Part shown: positions 5,912-5,940 of the stretch, piece by piece
Layout of the letters: the number at the start of each line of letters is the position of its first letter
Numbering within the stretch: position 1 is the stretch's first letter
From: Anaerolineae bacterium
GTDB taxonomy: Bacteria; Chloroflexota; Anaerolineae; 4572-78; J111
DNA length: 5,940 nt
Assembly (NCBI GenBank): GCA_020433835.1
Contig: JAGRBY010000456.1
Coordinates: 1 to 5,940 of the forward strand
Direction: 5' to 3'
The notes under the pieces: model-generated
The model's database searches: none
Seen by the model: only the letters and a program-made list of their open reading frames with translations
What the model was told of the DNA's origin: nothing
Translations under genes and position numbers: made by a program

Positions 5912-5932
5912 AACTTCCCGGCTAGCCGAGTT
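5912..5932. repeat. Short palindrome CGGCTAGCCG with flanking arms
   Basis: CGGCTAGCCG (5919-5928) is a perfect 10-bp palindrome. AACT (5912-5915) and AGTT (5929-5932) extend the pairing with a 3-base bulge on the left. No T-run follows on either strand within the window, so a terminator is not shown. Its function is unknown and its right context is cut off by the window end. Confidence 0.4.
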
Positions 5933-5940
5933 TACGTCAA

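Larger units (their letters stand above)
5495..5940. other. Right-hand region without a supportable gene (about 446 bases)
   Basis: All six reading frames are broken by frequent stops, and no start/ribosome-site pair opens a frame of useful length. The left part holds the dioxygenase leader and its candidate promoter. The right part is dominated by a nested inverted-repeat element (about 5729-5855) and a short palindrome near the window end. No gene entering from the right edge can be recognised. Confidence 0.6.

Overview
The window reads as a bacterial chromosomal segment of moderate GC with four genes, all on the minus strand. From right to left in the direction of transcription they are a small Fe(II)/2-oxoglutarate dioxygenase, a very large ammonium-transporter/histidine-kinase fusion, a single-domain response regulator, and a RuvC/RNase H-fold protein that runs off the left edge. 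The host is uncertain. The stacked PAS/GAF kinase and the sequence after its H-box (a GVYGP motif followed by SEKQ) are reminiscent of Chloroflexota or cyanobacteria, and Chloroflexota is my weak preference. No rRNA, tRNA, CRISPR array or transposase gene is visible.

The centrepiece (691-4416) is a 1241-residue membrane protein. A complete 11-helix Amt/AmtB-type ammonium channel is joined through a HAMP-like linker to PAS-PAS-GAF-PAS and then a full HisKA/HATPase_c kinase core. The Amt part keeps the twin histidines, the phenylalanine gate, the outer-site Trp and Ser and the DFAG aspartate. Amt-kinase fusions are known (Ks-Amt5 of Kuenenia stuttgartiensis is the characterised ammonium sensor kinase), but the number of cytoplasmic sensory domains here is notable. 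Its stop codon overlaps the start of a receiver-only response regulator (314-694) by four bases (ATGA), so the two form a translationally coupled two-component pair. No DNA-binding output domain and no GlnK/PII gene is visible, so the output of the pathway is unknown.

Upstream of the kinase lies a 412-base gap (4417-4828) with a 25-bp imperfect palindrome and only weak promoter candidates. Beyond it is the dioxygenase (4829-5482), whose start is better placed 12 bases inside the longest ORF because a GGAGGA ribosome-binding site precedes the internal ATG. A good sigma70-like promoter (TTGATA, 17 bp, TTTAAT) lies about 150 bp upstream of that gene.

The right end (5495-5940) has no gene I can support. 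It contains a compact nested inverted-repeat element of about 130-140 bp (10-bp and 15-bp perfect arms) enclosing an 11-bp-period direct repeat and flanked by a CATTACA direct repeat. It looks like a MITE-type element or a strong structured regulatory or RNA element. The left-edge RuvC-like frame has both expected acidic residues but no ATG, GTG or TTG before the first of them.
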